From positions 62,001-126,000 of the forward strand of contig HF989717.1 of assembly GCA_000431315.1 (NCBI GenBank): a stretch of DNA of 64,000 nucleotides, read 5' to 3'. Made by a program: the position numbers and the translations under genes. The notes below the pieces were generated by a model. The model made no database searches. It saw nothing but the letters and a program-made list of their open reading frames with translations, and was not told the origin of the DNA. The DNA is from Brachyspira sp. CAG:484. GTDB lineage: Bacteria; Cyanobacteriota; Vampirovibrionia; Gastranaerophilales; Gastranaerophilaceae. Below are positions 23,350-32,317 of the stretch, in pieces (the stretch's first letter is position 1; every line of letters starts with the position of its first letter).

Positions 23350-25338
23350 TTAATCTCCATATAAGTTGTAATATTCATCGCTTTTTATATAATCCGCAAG
23401 CCACTTTCTATCCTGCGGATTTGTTGTTCCGTTTGTCATCAACCATTCATATTTTTCATAATTTGAATTAAACATCGGCACGTTCATCTGCTGTTCACGA
23501 GGTGTTTGCTTATGTTCACGTTTCGGCTTTGGTTGTTCTTCTATTTCCAAAACAGGTTCCGGTTCAATTTCTAAAACCTGAAGTTCATCTTTAGTAAATG
23601 TCTTTTTAATTTGTTTGATAAGTCTGCTTTTAATTTTCTGTTGCTTTTGGTACTGCTGCTTGTATTCCTCCATATCTTTAACTGTGCCAAGAATATTTGC
23701 CATCGGATGCACTTTTTGTACCCTGTGAGCCACGCATAAAAATTCACCTTTCATTGAATAAACATGAACCTTTGAAAGGTCAAATAAACTGTAACGGACA
23801 TAAACCTTATCCCGAAGTCCAAGGATAACATCACTCCTGTAATGCATTCCGAGAAACGTTATTCCATGTTTATTTATCGTCCTTGATTCAGTTTTCATCA
23901 TTAAATAATCAAGTGCAGATTTATTAATATCTTGTTTCCGAACAGAGTTTAATACCTCTTGAATGCTTCTTGAACGATCATTAGGACAGGCTTTTTGATT
24001 TCTGTATTCAAGCCAGGCATTGATATATTTAATAACATCTTGTACTGTGGGAATATTTCCTTTTGTTTGTTGATTATGAAGTCGCAAATGCAAATTTTCA
24101 TTTCTATTCATCCACGCAGGACGGTTTTCAATTGAAGTACCGATATAACTTGGCATAAGTTTTTCAAATTCTTCCTGAAAATCTAAGAAAAATCTTTCTA
24201 TAACTTTTGCACGTGCATTGTATGGTTTAGCAAAAACGGAGTGAATACCTAAATTGGCATACACTCCGTTAAAACACTCCTCATCAAAATCCACATTCTG
24301 AAAGTATTTAGATTTAAATGCTTTTCCGTTATCCTGATAAACTACTTTAGGAATTATTCCGAGATTTAAAATAGCGTTCCTTAAAGCACTTGCAATACAT
24401 TGAGTATTTTCTGTCATCATAATTTCATATCCTACGAGTGCTGTTGATTTCCAATCTAAAAAGCCGACCAGAGTTGCTCTAGTCGGCTTTCCTGTGAACG
24501 GATTTATTACCTGGAAGTTGAGAACATGTCCGTCTGCAATTAACACATCTCCCACTTCAATTTTAGAAATATCTCTTTCTATATACGGTTCAACCTTATC
24601 GTGATACACTTTTTCACCCTCTCGTCTTAACACCCACTCCGCATAATGATTTCTTCTGAAATGCTCCGCAAACCTTTTAAAAGTTATATTACTCGGCAGA
24701 GCTTCTTCATCATATCCTTTTTTAATCAATACTTGTTTTGCAAGTCTGATTGCCGTATTATATCCGAATTTATTCTGATGAAGTAAAAGAGCAAGCAGAA
24801 CTTTTTTCATATTGTCATCTAAAATGCTGTTATACTCACCTTGCTTTGTTATTTTGTATTGGGGTATTAGGGATTCTGCGTTGCCTGTTTTCTTGTAGGT
24901 TTGTATGTATCTTCTCAAAGTTCCGATTGAAATACTTCCCAAAAATTCGTATGCTTTTGGTAAATACAACCCGGAATTATACAGGTCTAAAAATTCCGTA
25001 TCAGCTTCTTTTATTGTCGGATATTTATTTCTATGTTCCAGTGCGGCTTTAACAATATTCATTCTGTGATTTGCCGTCAATCTTGCTTTATCCGTTACAG
25101 TCGGCGGTTTGTAATTAAGGGGAACTATAGCCGTTGATTTGGTTTCGCATTCCCGAAGTTTTTGTTGTAATTCAGGTTCTAAACTTGAAAACAATATTTC
25201 GTATGACATTCCGCCGTTAACTTTGATTTCTCTTGAAATATATTTGCTTTCAGGTTTGTTTATTTCCATTCGGATTGAGCGGGTACTCTTTAATCCCTTA
25301 GCCTGTGCGATTTCTTTAATAGTTACATATTCATTCAT
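23350..25338 (-). CDS. MuA-like DDE transposase (module 1)
   Basis: A 662-residue transposase read from ATG 25338; GTG 25347 would add three residues but has almost no spacing from AAGG. An N-terminal HTH (VTIKEIAQAKGLKSTRSIRM) precedes the catalytic core D269 (VLIADGHVLNF), D336 (VYQDNGKAFKS) and E381 (KVIERFFLDF), then a basic C-terminus. It lies next to the phage end with its binding-site repeats, so it is the better candidate for the enzyme acting on those ends. A structured leader precedes it. Confidence 0.88.
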   Translation of the reverse strand: MNEYVTIKEIAQAKGLKSTRSIRMEINKPESKYISREIKVNGGMSYEILFSSLEPELQQKLRECETKSTAIVPLNYKPPTVTDKARLTANHRMNIVKAALEHRNKYPTIKEADTEFLDLYNSGLYLPKAYEFLGSISIGTLRRYIQTYKKTGNAESLIPQYKITKQGEYNSILDDNMKKVLLALLLHQNKFGYNTAIRLAKQVLIKKGYDEEALPSNITFKRFAEHFRRNHYAEWVLRREGEKVYHDKVEPYIERDISKIEVGDVLIADGHVLNFQVINPFTGKPTRATLVGFLDWKSTALVGYEIMMTENTQCIASALRNAILNLGIIPKVVYQDNGKAFKSKYFQNVDFDEECFNGVYANLGIHSVFAKPYNARAKVIERFFLDFQEEFEKLMPSYIGTSIENRPAWMNRNENLHLRLHNQQTKGNIPTVQDVIKYINAWLEYRNQKACPNDRSRSIQEVLNSVRKQDINKSALDYLMMKTESRTINKHGITFLGMHYRSDVILGLRDKVYVRYSLFDLSKVHVYSMKGEFLCVAHRVQKVHPMANILGTVKDMEEYKQQYQKQQKIKSRLIKQIKKTFTKDELQVLEIEPEPVLEIEEQPKPKREHKQTPREQQMNVPMFNSNYEKYEWLMTNGTTNPQDRKWLADYIKSDEYYNLYGD

Positions 25339-25353
25339 GGTACACACACCTTA

Positions 25354-25490
25354 ACTCGGAAGATGAAGAATTGGAACACCACTTCCGAGTATTGGCAACA
25401 ACTCTTAACATACTTACGCAATCAAAGATTGCTTGTATGTTAGAGTTTTGCATCCATCATTCTAAGGCTCGCTATACCTCGCCAAGAATG
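25354..25490 (-). promoter_or_regulatory. Structured leader of the module 1 transposase
   Basis: Three successive stem-loops within 140 bases. One is CATTCT/AGAATG with an inner GGC/GCC (25458-25490). The second is a long hairpin with 13-bp arms and an inner GCAATC/GATTGC stem (25400-25447). The third is ACTCGGAAG/CTTCCGAGT (25354-25390), which ends close to the ribosome site. This could control transposase translation or form protein-binding sites in DNA. No known riboswitch is recognised. Confidence 0.55.
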
Positions 25491-25565
25491 AATGTATGTC
25501 GGTTTTATATCAATTGAAAAATTTAGCAGAGCAGCAGAATTTTCAAAAACCTCAAACGACTCACT

Positions 25566-25778
25566 TTGCCCAAAATAATCAGACCATTTGAACCAAGCCT
25601 TGATTACCCTAAAACACAAGCAGAGAGAGGTCTGAAAGCCTTTTGCCTGAAATAATCACACCATCTGCACCGAGTAGAAAAAGAGTAAAAAGAGTAATTA
25701 CGGTTCACATGGTTTGATTATTTCCTACCCCTGAAATCCGCTACACAAGCCGATTGCCCGAAATAATCGCACCATCTG
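25566..25778. repeat. Four transposase-site-like repeats at the prophage end
   Basis: Copies of a 25-base motif with core GAAATAATCRCACCATCTG occur at 25566-25590, 25643-25667 and 25754-25778 in one orientation, and at 25706-25730 inverted (core GAAATAATCAAACCATGTG). Irregular spacing and mixed orientation resemble MuA binding sites at phage ends, not CRISPR. The outermost copy lies 3 bases inside a terminal CA at 25780-25781, which on the - strand gives the TG start expected for Mu-like elements. Confidence 0.78.
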
Positions 25779-25920
25779 TCATACGCAAACCACTCACTTT
25801 ATTACAGTAATCATCAGGTTCCAAATCTATAGAAACACAGGTATGCCCCTTATTAAGCAGCTCCTCTTTCAATATTGAACCGAAAAAGCCTGCACCGCCT
25901 GTAATTAAGTACGTACCCAT
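25741..25920 (-). pseudogene. NAD-dependent epimerase/dehydratase, 5' fragment split by the prophage
   Basis: Starting at ATG 25920 after GGAGG, the product begins MGTYLITGGAGFFGSILKEE, the Rossmann TGGAGFxGS dinucleotide-binding motif of extended short-chain (GalE-like) epimerases. Host coding sequence ends near 25782; the frame then runs into phage DNA and stops at TAG 25741-25743. The rest of the gene should lie beyond the other phage end, left of this window. A promoter (TATAAT at 25961-25956 on the - strand) is intact. Confidence 0.8.
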
Positions 25921-25955
25921 TTTTAACTTCCTCCGTTACTATCCTCGAAACCTGT

Positions 25956-25961
25956 ATTATA
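25956..25961 (-). promoter_or_regulatory. -10 box of the split epimerase gene
   Basis: A perfect TATAAT on the - strand, 36 bases before the ATG, just after the tRNA terminator. A ribosome site (GGAGG) follows. Confidence 0.5.
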
Positions 25962-25973
25962 CCTAATAAAAAA

Positions 25974-25987
25974 GCCTCCGAAGAGGC
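25974..25987 (-). terminator. Terminator of the tRNA-His gene
   Basis: GCCTC-TTCG-GAGGC on the - strand, a tetraloop hairpin, followed by TTTTTT. Classical intrinsic terminator 15 bases after the tRNA. Confidence 0.85.
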
Positions 25988-26001
25988 AAATTTAATAAAT
26001 G

Positions 26002-26076
26002 GGGCGGATAGTGGGATTCGAACCCACGTATATCGGAACCACAATCCGAGGTCTTAACCACTTGACGATATCCGCC
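26002..26076 (-). tRNA. tRNA-His (anticodon GTG)
   Basis: Cloverleaf on the - strand. Acceptor stem GCGGATA/TATCCGC with an extra G-1 opposite C73, the hallmark of tRNA-His. Anticodon stem CGGAT/TTCCG region with loop TTGTGGT giving GTG. T arm GTGGG TTCGAAT CCCAC. CCA is not encoded. It lies just outside the prophage-split epimerase gene. Confidence 0.95.
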
Positions 26077-26162
26077 ATACGTTACTTTATTATACTACCA
26101 TGTAAATTTTTTTTGTCCAGAACTTTTTGCTGTTTTTATTCTCTAAAGCTTTTACACAAAAA

Positions 26163-26193
26163 AATACAAAATATTATTATAATATTTTGTATT
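26163..26193 (-). terminator. Terminator after rpaB
   Basis: A perfect 14-bp stem (arms starting AATACAAAATATTA) with loop TTA, seven T residues following on the - strand and six on the + strand. It can stop transcription from both sides. Confidence 0.75.
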
Positions 26194-26221
26194 TTTTATT
26201 TATTTAACTTTATACTAAAAC

Positions 26222-26971
26222 TTAGCTAATTCTTTGGAACATATATCCTATTCCGCGGGCTGTAAGGATAAGCTCAGGATTTGCAGGATCAGCTTCAAGT
26301 TTAGAACGAAGTCTTGAAATATGAACATCAACAACACGGGTATCAATTCTGTGATCTGGCGGATAAGCCCATACATGCTGAAGGATTTCGTTTCTTGAAA
26401 ATGCCTGTCCTGAATTGTTTACTAGTAGTTCAAGCAAGCTGAATTCCATACCGGTTAAACGAATTCTTTCATTCTTTCTAAATACCTGACGGCGTGCGGT
26501 ATCAATCTTAATGTTACCGGTAGTAATAACATTTTTGGTAACTTTTCCGGACGGAGTAACAGTTTCTCTGTTGTTAGTTCTTCTTAAAACCGCTTTAACA
26601 CGTGCTTCCAATTCTTTTGGAGAGAACGGTTTTATAACGTAATCATCTGCACCAAGCTCCAATCCTGTAATTCTTTCTGAAACATCTCCAAGTGCTGTAA
26701 GAATAATAATAGGAACATCTGCAGTTCTTCTGATTTCTCTGGTTACACCATAGCCGTCCATTTTCGGCATCATTACATCTAATACTACTAAATCAGGATT
26801 ATATTTATTAAAAGCATTAACAGCTTCTTCGCCATCTGCCGCTGTTACTACATCATAACCAGCCATTTTTAACCTTGTTTCCAAAATACGTCTAATACTT
26901 GCTTCGTCATCTGCGAGCAGAATTCTTTGACGGTCTTCTGTATCATTAGGCATTTCAACATTTTCTGTCAT
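26222..26971 (-). CDS. rpaB: RpaB-like response regulator (OmpR family)
   Basis: A 249-residue two-component regulator. Receiver domain residues 16-130 with acidic pocket DD 21-22, phosphoacceptor D65 (LVVLDVMMPK) and K114 (VIKPFSPKE). Winged-helix domain at 150-249 with RLTGMEFSLLELLVNNSG and RVVDVHISRLRSKLE. The receiver (ASIRRILETRLKMAGYDVVT) and the C-terminal ILTARGIGYMFQRI are almost textbook RpaB/Ycf27 of cyanobacteria, where it controls light and redox stress genes. Here, in a non-photosynthetic relative, targets are unknown. Alone in its transcription unit. Confidence 0.9.
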   Translation of the reverse strand: MTENVEMPNDTEDRQRILLADDEASIRRILETRLKMAGYDVVTAADGEEAVNAFNKYNPDLVVLDVMMPKMDGYGVTREIRRTADVPIIILTALGDVSERITGLELGADDYVIKPFSPKELEARVKAVLRRTNNRETVTPSGKVTKNVITTGNIKIDTARRQVFRKNERIRLTGMEFSLLELLVNNSGQAFSRNEILQHVWAYPPDHRIDTRVVDVHISRLRSKLEADPANPELILTARGIGYMFQRIS

Positions 26972-27141
26972 AGTCTTTTCTTTTCCTTACGTTAATAATC
27001 TAACACCTATACTACCAATTAATATAATTAAGATATAAATATTACAAAATATTTATTTTTTTTAATAATTATAACGTTATATTAACCTAATTTTACAAAA
27101 AATGCAAGCACTTTTTATAACTTTTTGGAATTTCCGCAAAA

Positions 27142-27831
27142 TTATTTGGTTAGATAAACGCTTGAACAGCTTAAGCCGTTACTGTCTGGTGTGCAATCAC
27201 CATTCTTGTTGAAGTCTGCCATAAACTCATATGCAAGAGGCTTAACTGCTTTATCCATTACATACAATACGTATATATCTTTCCCAAATGTATTTGGCTT
27301 TTTAAGTCCGTTTACATCTAAAGTAATCCAGCCGCATCGCTTATAATTAAATTGCCCTTCATCATCAAAGGTACAATTCGCACTATCTAAATAAAATAAC
27401 AATACACTGCCGTTTGCAAGTACAATTGTGGAAGAAGAAGCATTCAGATAACTGCTTGATGCTGGTGTACCGTTTAAGTGTTTTATTTGACTAAATTCCG
27501 GAAAGCAGCTTGTTTTCTTGTCAGTGTTGTACGGTTCTTCGCAGGTACGGATGCTTTTGAATTTTGTGGCAAATGTATCCCTAAAACAGGCATTTTTTGT
27601 ATTTCCTAAACTTTCTTTCGCACAGTGTTCAATACTATAGGCGAAATTACCGTTTTCAGCTGCAAGTGCGCTATGTGCTTGTGAAAGTATTGAATAGTCT
27701 TCTTTTAGCTGTGCTATATAATGTTTCATATTTATTTTGCTGATTAAGGCAGGCAATGTCATTGCACAGACTATGCCTATTATTGCTAAAGTTATTAATA
27801 CTTCTGCAAGTGTAAAAGCCTTTTTGTCCAT
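27142..27831 (-). CDS. Type IV pilin-like protein
   Basis: A 229-residue protein with a class III signal: MDKKAFTLAEVLITLAIIGI, where processing before F would leave the conserved E5. A hydrophobic helix follows, then a Cys-rich globular domain (six or more cysteines) with WITLDVNGLKKPNTFGKDIY, the C-terminal motif shared by the other pilin-like genes in this window. Ribosome site GGAGG. Surface fibre or secretion pseudopilin; exact machine unknown. Confidence 0.82.
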   Translation of the reverse strand: MDKKAFTLAEVLITLAIIGIVCAMTLPALISKINMKHYIAQLKEDYSILSQAHSALAAENGNFAYSIEHCAKESLGNTKNACFRDTFATKFKSIRTCEEPYNTDKKTSCFPEFSQIKHLNGTPASSSYLNASSSTIVLANGSVLLFYLDSANCTFDDEGQFNYKRCGWITLDVNGLKKPNTFGKDIYVLYVMDKAVKPLAYEFMADFNKNGDCTPDSNGLSCSSVYLTK

Positions 27832-27897
27832 CTTCTTTCCTCCAAATGTGATGTATTACTTCATAGTATATCCATCATAATACAAGACAATATAAAT

Positions 27898-28119
27898 ATG
27901 CAAAAATATGAAGTAATGTATCACAAAATAATTTCCGCAAATATCAAAAAACTCCGTAAAGAGGCGAAACTTTCGCAGGAAGAATTTGCAGAAATGGTGA
28001 ATTGCTCCAGAGAATTCATAAGCAGGGTTGAAAACCTTAAAGAAAAAGTTAGCTTAAAAATGCTGCTTAAACTTTCAGAACTCTTTAAGGTTAGTCCGAA
28101 ATATTTTTTTGACAAATGA
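27898..28119 (+). CDS. XRE-family HTH regulator, 73 residues
   Basis: A single helix-turn-helix protein (IKKLRKEAKLSQEEFAEMVN, then CSREFISRVEN). ATG 27916 is an alternative start. It is divergent from the pilin-like gene across 66 bases and may regulate it. The cro/C1-type fold is clear; the target is inferred. Confidence 0.75.
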   Translation: MQKYEVMYHKIISANIKKLRKEAKLSQEEFAEMVNCSREFISRVENLKEKVSLKMLLKLSELFKVSPKYFFDK

Positions 28120-28174
28120 GCAGCTAAACTGCGGGTAGTGCAGGTGTAAAGCTGCGATACCGGATTATCGAAAA

Positions 28175-28909
28175 TTAAAGTTTGCTGCTGACTATTTGTT
28201 TAAATTTTTCTAGATCCTCAAGGGTATCAATACCTACCGGCACAAAGTCAACTACTGATGTTTTTATTTTCATGCCGTTTTCGAGAGCTCTTAGCTGCTC
28301 AAGGCTTTCTGTTTTTTCCAAAGGTGTTTGCGGCAGTGAAGTCATTTTTAACAATGCCTCACGTTTATAGCCGTAAATTCCCAGATGTCCGTAAAATGTT
28401 GCGACTCCGGTATTTCTCTCATAAGGAATTTTCGAACGGGAAAAATACATTGCAAAACCGTTATTATCAATTACACATTTTACCAGGTTCGGATTATTAA
28501 TTTCTTCTTCTGTTTTCAAAACCCTAATCAGGGTAGATATATCAGCTTTTTCATCTTCCTGAACATTTCTTGCTACAGCATCAATGCTATCCGGTTTTAT
28601 GAGAGGCTCATCGCCCTGAAGGTTTACAATGTAGGATATTTCAGGATGTCTTTCTACGACTTCTCTTATTCTGTCGGAGCCGCATTTATGGTCGACAGAT
28701 GTCATCTCTACTTTTCCGCCAAATGCTTTTACCGCGTTGAAAATTCTTTCATCATCGGTTGCAACAATAATCATATCGGCAAGTTTTGAGGCTTGCGCTT
28801 TTTCATAAACCCATTGAATAATAGGTTTGCCGTTAACTTCAATAAGCGGTTTCCCTTCCAGTCTGGATGAGCCGTAACGTGCAGGTATAATTATTGCTGT
28901 TTTTCCCAT
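28175..28909 (-). CDS. kdsB: 3-deoxy-manno-octulosonate cytidylyltransferase (CMP-KDO synthetase)
   Basis: A 244-residue enzyme with N-terminal IIPARYGSSRLEGKPL, the nucleotide-binding signature, VATDDERI, SGSDRI-like HKCGSDRIREV and YIVNLQGDEPLI. It activates KDO for lipid A inner core synthesis in the cytoplasm, which implies a lipopolysaccharide outer membrane. Length fits the family. It lies downstream of prmA. Confidence 0.93.
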   Translation of the reverse strand: MGKTAIIIPARYGSSRLEGKPLIEVNGKPIIQWVYEKAQASKLADMIIVATDDERIFNAVKAFGGKVEMTSVDHKCGSDRIREVVERHPEISYIVNLQGDEPLIKPDSIDAVARNVQEDEKADISTLIRVLKTEEEINNPNLVKCVIDNNGFAMYFSRSKIPYERNTGVATFYGHLGIYGYKREALLKMTSLPQTPLEKTESLEQLRALENGMKIKTSVVDFVPVGIDTLEDLEKFKQIVSSKL

Positions 28910-29015
28910 TTTTTCTCCTTGTATGTTATTAATGTTATAAAGGTTATAACAAATTTTGCCTCGAAGTGATAGTTTTAGCCTGGCAGACCAGTGACTTGGA
29001 AATTAAATATTATTT

Positions 29016-29906
29016 TTATTTTTTTACAACTAGTGCAACCCACTGATTCTGGTGCATCTCTTCTACTAGTTCAAGGTTATGCTTTTTTATTGCATCAAGT
29101 ACAACAGATTTCTTTTCATCTAAAATTCCGGATAAAACCATATAAGCTTCATCTTTCATTATTGCCTTTAAATCTCCCATAATTTCAGCTAAGACATTAT
29201 GTAAAATATTTGCCAGAACAAAATCAAATTGTCTGTTTATTTTATCTGCTGTATTAAGCTCAAATACACATTCAACATTGTTTTTTAAAGCATTTTCTTT
29301 GGCTACATCAATAACGGTTTCATCGTTGTCACAGCCGTAAGCATACTTTGCACCTGATTTTTTCGCGCATATAGCAAGAATTCCAGACCCCATACCAATG
29401 TCTGCTATATCAGCATTGTCCGGCATATACTTTTCAATTGCTTTCATACAAAGCTGTGTTGTAGAGTGCGTTCCTGTACCAAAAGCACAGCCCGGTTCAA
29501 GTTTTATTATAACTTCATCTCTGCGCTGCGGCGCATATTCAATCCAGTCCGGAACAACCGTAATTCTGTCAGAAACATGGGTTACATCCCATTTTTCTTT
29601 CCATTTTTTAGACCAGTCTTCATTTTCCTTTTCCGCGTATGAAAATTCCCAGCTGCCAAGTTCCTCATCACTAAGTCCGCGTGATTTAAGAAGTTCGCGC
29701 TGTTCTTTTAGAATATGTTCAACATCAGCTTTTTCTGTAAGAAAAACACGCAGTGTCCCTTCTGTTGTTGACATCATTTCAAGGTCTTTATACTCTTCTT
29801 CTGCAAGAACAACGCCTTCGCAAGGAAGATTTTCAAAGCAAATATCTGATACGATGTCCTCAATATCAGGGTTTATTTTTATTTGTAATTCATAATATGA
29901 GCTCAT
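29016..29906 (-). CDS. prmA: Ribosomal protein L11 methyltransferase
   Basis: A 296-residue protein: PrmA N-terminal domain, then the SAM-binding core with LEPGCAFGTGTHSTTQL, DIGMGSGILAI and DFVLANILHNVL. It trimethylates L11 lysines. Starts 3 bases after accA, so probably cotranscribed with accD-accA. Confidence 0.93.
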   Translation of the reverse strand: MSSYYELQIKINPDIEDIVSDICFENLPCEGVVLAEEEYKDLEMMSTTEGTLRVFLTEKADVEHILKEQRELLKSRGLSDEELGSWEFSYAEKENEDWSKKWKEKWDVTHVSDRITVVPDWIEYAPQRRDEVIIKLEPGCAFGTGTHSTTQLCMKAIEKYMPDNADIADIGMGSGILAICAKKSGAKYAYGCDNDETVIDVAKENALKNNVECVFELNTADKINRQFDFVLANILHNVLAEIMGDLKAIMKDEAYMVLSGILDEKKSVVLDAIKKHNLELVEEMHQNQWVALVVKK

Positions 29907-29909
29907 AAG

Positions 29910-30863
29910 CTACTCCAGAAAAGCTCCCATTTTACGGAACTTATCGTATCTTTGTGATTTTAGTTCAGGAGCAGAGTATTTAGAAAGCTCTTCAATGCTT
30001 TCAAGAATAGTTTTTTTCATTTCGCTGCAAACAAGTTCATAATCATTGTGAGCTCCGCCGAGAGGTTCTTTGATTGCTCCGTCAATAATCCCGAATTTCA
30101 TCAAATCCGGAGCAGTGATTTTTAAAGCTTCAGCTGCATCGCTTGCGCGGGAAGCATCACGCCATAATATAGATGCACAACCTTCAGGAGAGATTACTGT
30201 ATAATATGCGTGTTCCAGCAGGAAAACCTTATTTGCTACCGCTAAACCGAGTGCACCGCCTGAACAGCCTTCTCCGGTAATAATAGCAATAACCGGAACA
30301 TCGAGCTTAGCCATTTCTCTGAGGTTAACTGCAATTGCAATACCCTGTCCTGTCTGTTCTGCGCTAATACCAGGATAAGCCCCCGGAGTATCAATAAGGG
30401 TAACAATAGGCATTTTAAACTTGTTAGCATGTTTAAACAGCCTTAACGCTTTTCTGTAACCCTGCGGCTGAGGCATACCAAAATTGTATTCCAAATTTTC
30501 TTTAGTAGATTTACCTTTCATTGTTCCGACAATCATTACCGGTTTGCCGTCAATTTTTGCCAGACCGCCAATAATAGCTCTATCATCCATCCCTTCTCTG
30601 TCGCCATGGAGTTCAATAAAATCTGTGCAAATATTATTTACGTAATCAAGAAAGTTTGGTCTTTCAGGGTGGCGCGCTATCTGTAATTTTTGCGCAGGTT
30701 TAAGATTTTCATACAGGTCTTTTTTGTAATCTTCTGCCTGCTGTTCAAATGTTTCTATTTCTTTATTTAAATCCATGCCGGACTCCATGCTTATTTTTTT
30801 TAATTCTTCTATTTTTTCCTGAATTTCCATAATCGGTTTTTCAAAATCCAATACTGTTGTCAT
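29910..30863 (-). CDS. accA: Acetyl-CoA carboxylase carboxyltransferase subunit alpha
   Basis: A 317-residue protein with the AccA helical N-terminus (DFEKPIMEIQEKIEELKKI), RPNFLDYV, ELHGDREGMDDRAIIGG, PQPQGYRKALRLFK and LIDTPGAYPG. It transfers the carboxyl group from biotin to acetyl-CoA with AccD, the first step of fatty acid synthesis. Thirty bases downstream of accD. Confidence 0.96.
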   Translation of the reverse strand: MTTVLDFEKPIMEIQEKIEELKKISMESGMDLNKEIETFEQQAEDYKKDLYENLKPAQKLQIARHPERPNFLDYVNNICTDFIELHGDREGMDDRAIIGGLAKIDGKPVMIVGTMKGKSTKENLEYNFGMPQPQGYRKALRLFKHANKFKMPIVTLIDTPGAYPGISAEQTGQGIAIAVNLREMAKLDVPVIAIITGEGCSGGALGLAVANKVFLLEHAYYTVISPEGCASILWRDASRASDAAEALKITAPDLMKFGIIDGAIKEPLGGAHNDYELVCSEMKKTILESIEELSKYSAPELKSQRYDKFRKMGAFLE

Positions 30864-30893
30864 AGTACATCCTTTTTCTCATTAAACGTCTGA

Positions 30894-31757
30894 TTAACTG
30901 TGCATAGCCAAGATATTTCCGAGCGTTTTTCTCAAATCTTTGCGTTTAGAAACAACATCAACCTGCCCGTATTTCAGAAGGTATTCTGCTGTTTGGAAAT
31001 CTGACGGTAATTTTTGTCTGATTGTCTGTTCGATAACTCTTCTTCCTGCAAACCCTACTCTTGCGCCCTGTTCTGCAACAATAATATCTCCGAGCATACC
31101 AAAGCTTGCTGTTACACCGCCAAAAGTCGGCTCAGTAATAAGATTAATATAAAGCAGTCCTTCATCGTCAAGTTTTGCACAGGCGCAGGAAGTCTTTGCC
31201 ATTTGCATAAGGCTTAATGCGCTTTCCTGCATTCTTGCACCGCCGGAAGATGTGATTGCAAGAACAGGAAGCCTCAATTCGATTGCCTTTTCAATCAATC
31301 GGGTAACCTTTTCTCCTACAACACTGCCCATTGAACCGCCCATAAAATCAAAATCCATTACTGCTGCGGCTACAGGATGCCCTTCTATTTTTGCAATCCC
31401 TGTTACAACTGCGTCATTAAGGTTAGTTTTTTTCTGTGCTTTTTCTATTCTGTCTTTGTAAGATTCTGTATCAACAAAGTCCAGAGGATCTGTAGGTTTA
31501 ATTTCTGAAAACAATTCTTCAAAAGAGTTTTCATCAAACAATTGCTTAATTCTTTTTTTATTATTTATTCTGAAGTGGTAATCGCAAACTGGACATACCA
31601 TATCATTATTAGCCAAATCTTCTTTTAAAAGCTGTGCATCACAGTGAACACATTTTACCCACAAATCAGGATTTTGTTCAACTTCCGCTCTAGCTTCCAG
31701 CGCCCTTCTTTGAATTTGGGCTTCTTTACGTTTTTCAAACCAATCTTGAATAGTCAT
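30894..31757 (-). CDS. accD: Acetyl-CoA carboxylase carboxyltransferase subunit beta
   Basis: A 287-residue protein with the N-terminal zinc ribbon (CVHCDAQLL ... CPVCDYHFRI), GGSMGSVVGEK, ITSSGGARMQESALSLMQM and FAGRRVIEQTI. Partner of AccA; the accD-accA pair is encoded together, then prmA and kdsB. Confidence 0.96.
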   Translation of the reverse strand: MTIQDWFEKRKEAQIQRRALEARAEVEQNPDLWVKCVHCDAQLLKEDLANNDMVCPVCDYHFRINNKKRIKQLFDENSFEELFSEIKPTDPLDFVDTESYKDRIEKAQKKTNLNDAVVTGIAKIEGHPVAAAVMDFDFMGGSMGSVVGEKVTRLIEKAIELRLPVLAITSSGGARMQESALSLMQMAKTSCACAKLDDEGLLYINLITEPTFGGVTASFGMLGDIIVAEQGARVGFAGRRVIEQTIRQKLPSDFQTAEYLLKYGQVDVVSKRKDLRKTLGNILAMHS

Positions 31758-31838
31758 TTATTCTTATCCCTATCAATTTATTACGACTTAATTATACAAT
31801 AAAAAACTTTAATGGCAACTTAGTTCACAATTGACACA

Positions 31839-32291
31839 TTAGCAGCTAATTTTGGATGCACGCTGCATTTCGCGGGTTTGGGTTTTTCTGGCAATATCTT
31901 CACGTTTATCGTGGAGTTTTTTACCTTTTGCCAAGCCTATTTCAATTTTAGCTAATCCCTGTTTAAAGTAAACCTCCAACGGGACAATTGTGTAGCCTTC
32001 TTTTTTTACTTTTGTCTGCATTTTCAGGATTTCTTTTTTAGTTAAAAGAAGTTTTCTTGTCCGTTTCGGTTCGTGGTTATACCTGTTGCCGTTCTCGTAA
32101 GGCGAGATGTGGCAGTTGTATAGAAAAATTTCATTGTCATCAATTTTACAAAAGCTGTCTTTCAGATTAATTGCACCTGCTCGGATTGATTTTATTTCTG
32201 TTCCGCTCAGCACAATACCGGCTTCATATTTTTCAAAAATAATGAAGTCATGAAAGGCTTTTCTGTTTGTTGTGACAACTTTTCTATCCAT
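31839..32291 (-). CDS. smpB: SsrA-binding protein
   Basis: A 150-residue protein with the SmpB core: NRKAFHDFIIFEKYEAGIVL, GTEIKSIRAGAINLKDSF, ISPYENGNRYNHEPKRTRKLLL and the basic C-terminal tail DKREDIARKTQTREMQR. It binds tmRNA and rescues stalled ribosomes. Confidence 0.96.
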   Translation of the reverse strand: MDRKVVTTNRKAFHDFIIFEKYEAGIVLSGTEIKSIRAGAINLKDSFCKIDDNEIFLYNCHISPYENGNRYNHEPKRTRKLLLTKKEILKMQTKVKKEGYTIVPLEVYFKQGLAKIEIGLAKGKKLHDKREDIARKTQTREMQRASKISC

Positions 32292-32317
32292 AATAAAATT
32301 TTAGCATAAACAAGTTT

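Noticed and set aside
25566..25778. CRISPR-like repeats
   Set aside because: Spacing is irregular, one copy is inverted, and there are no cas genes. Position at the phage end fits transposase sites.
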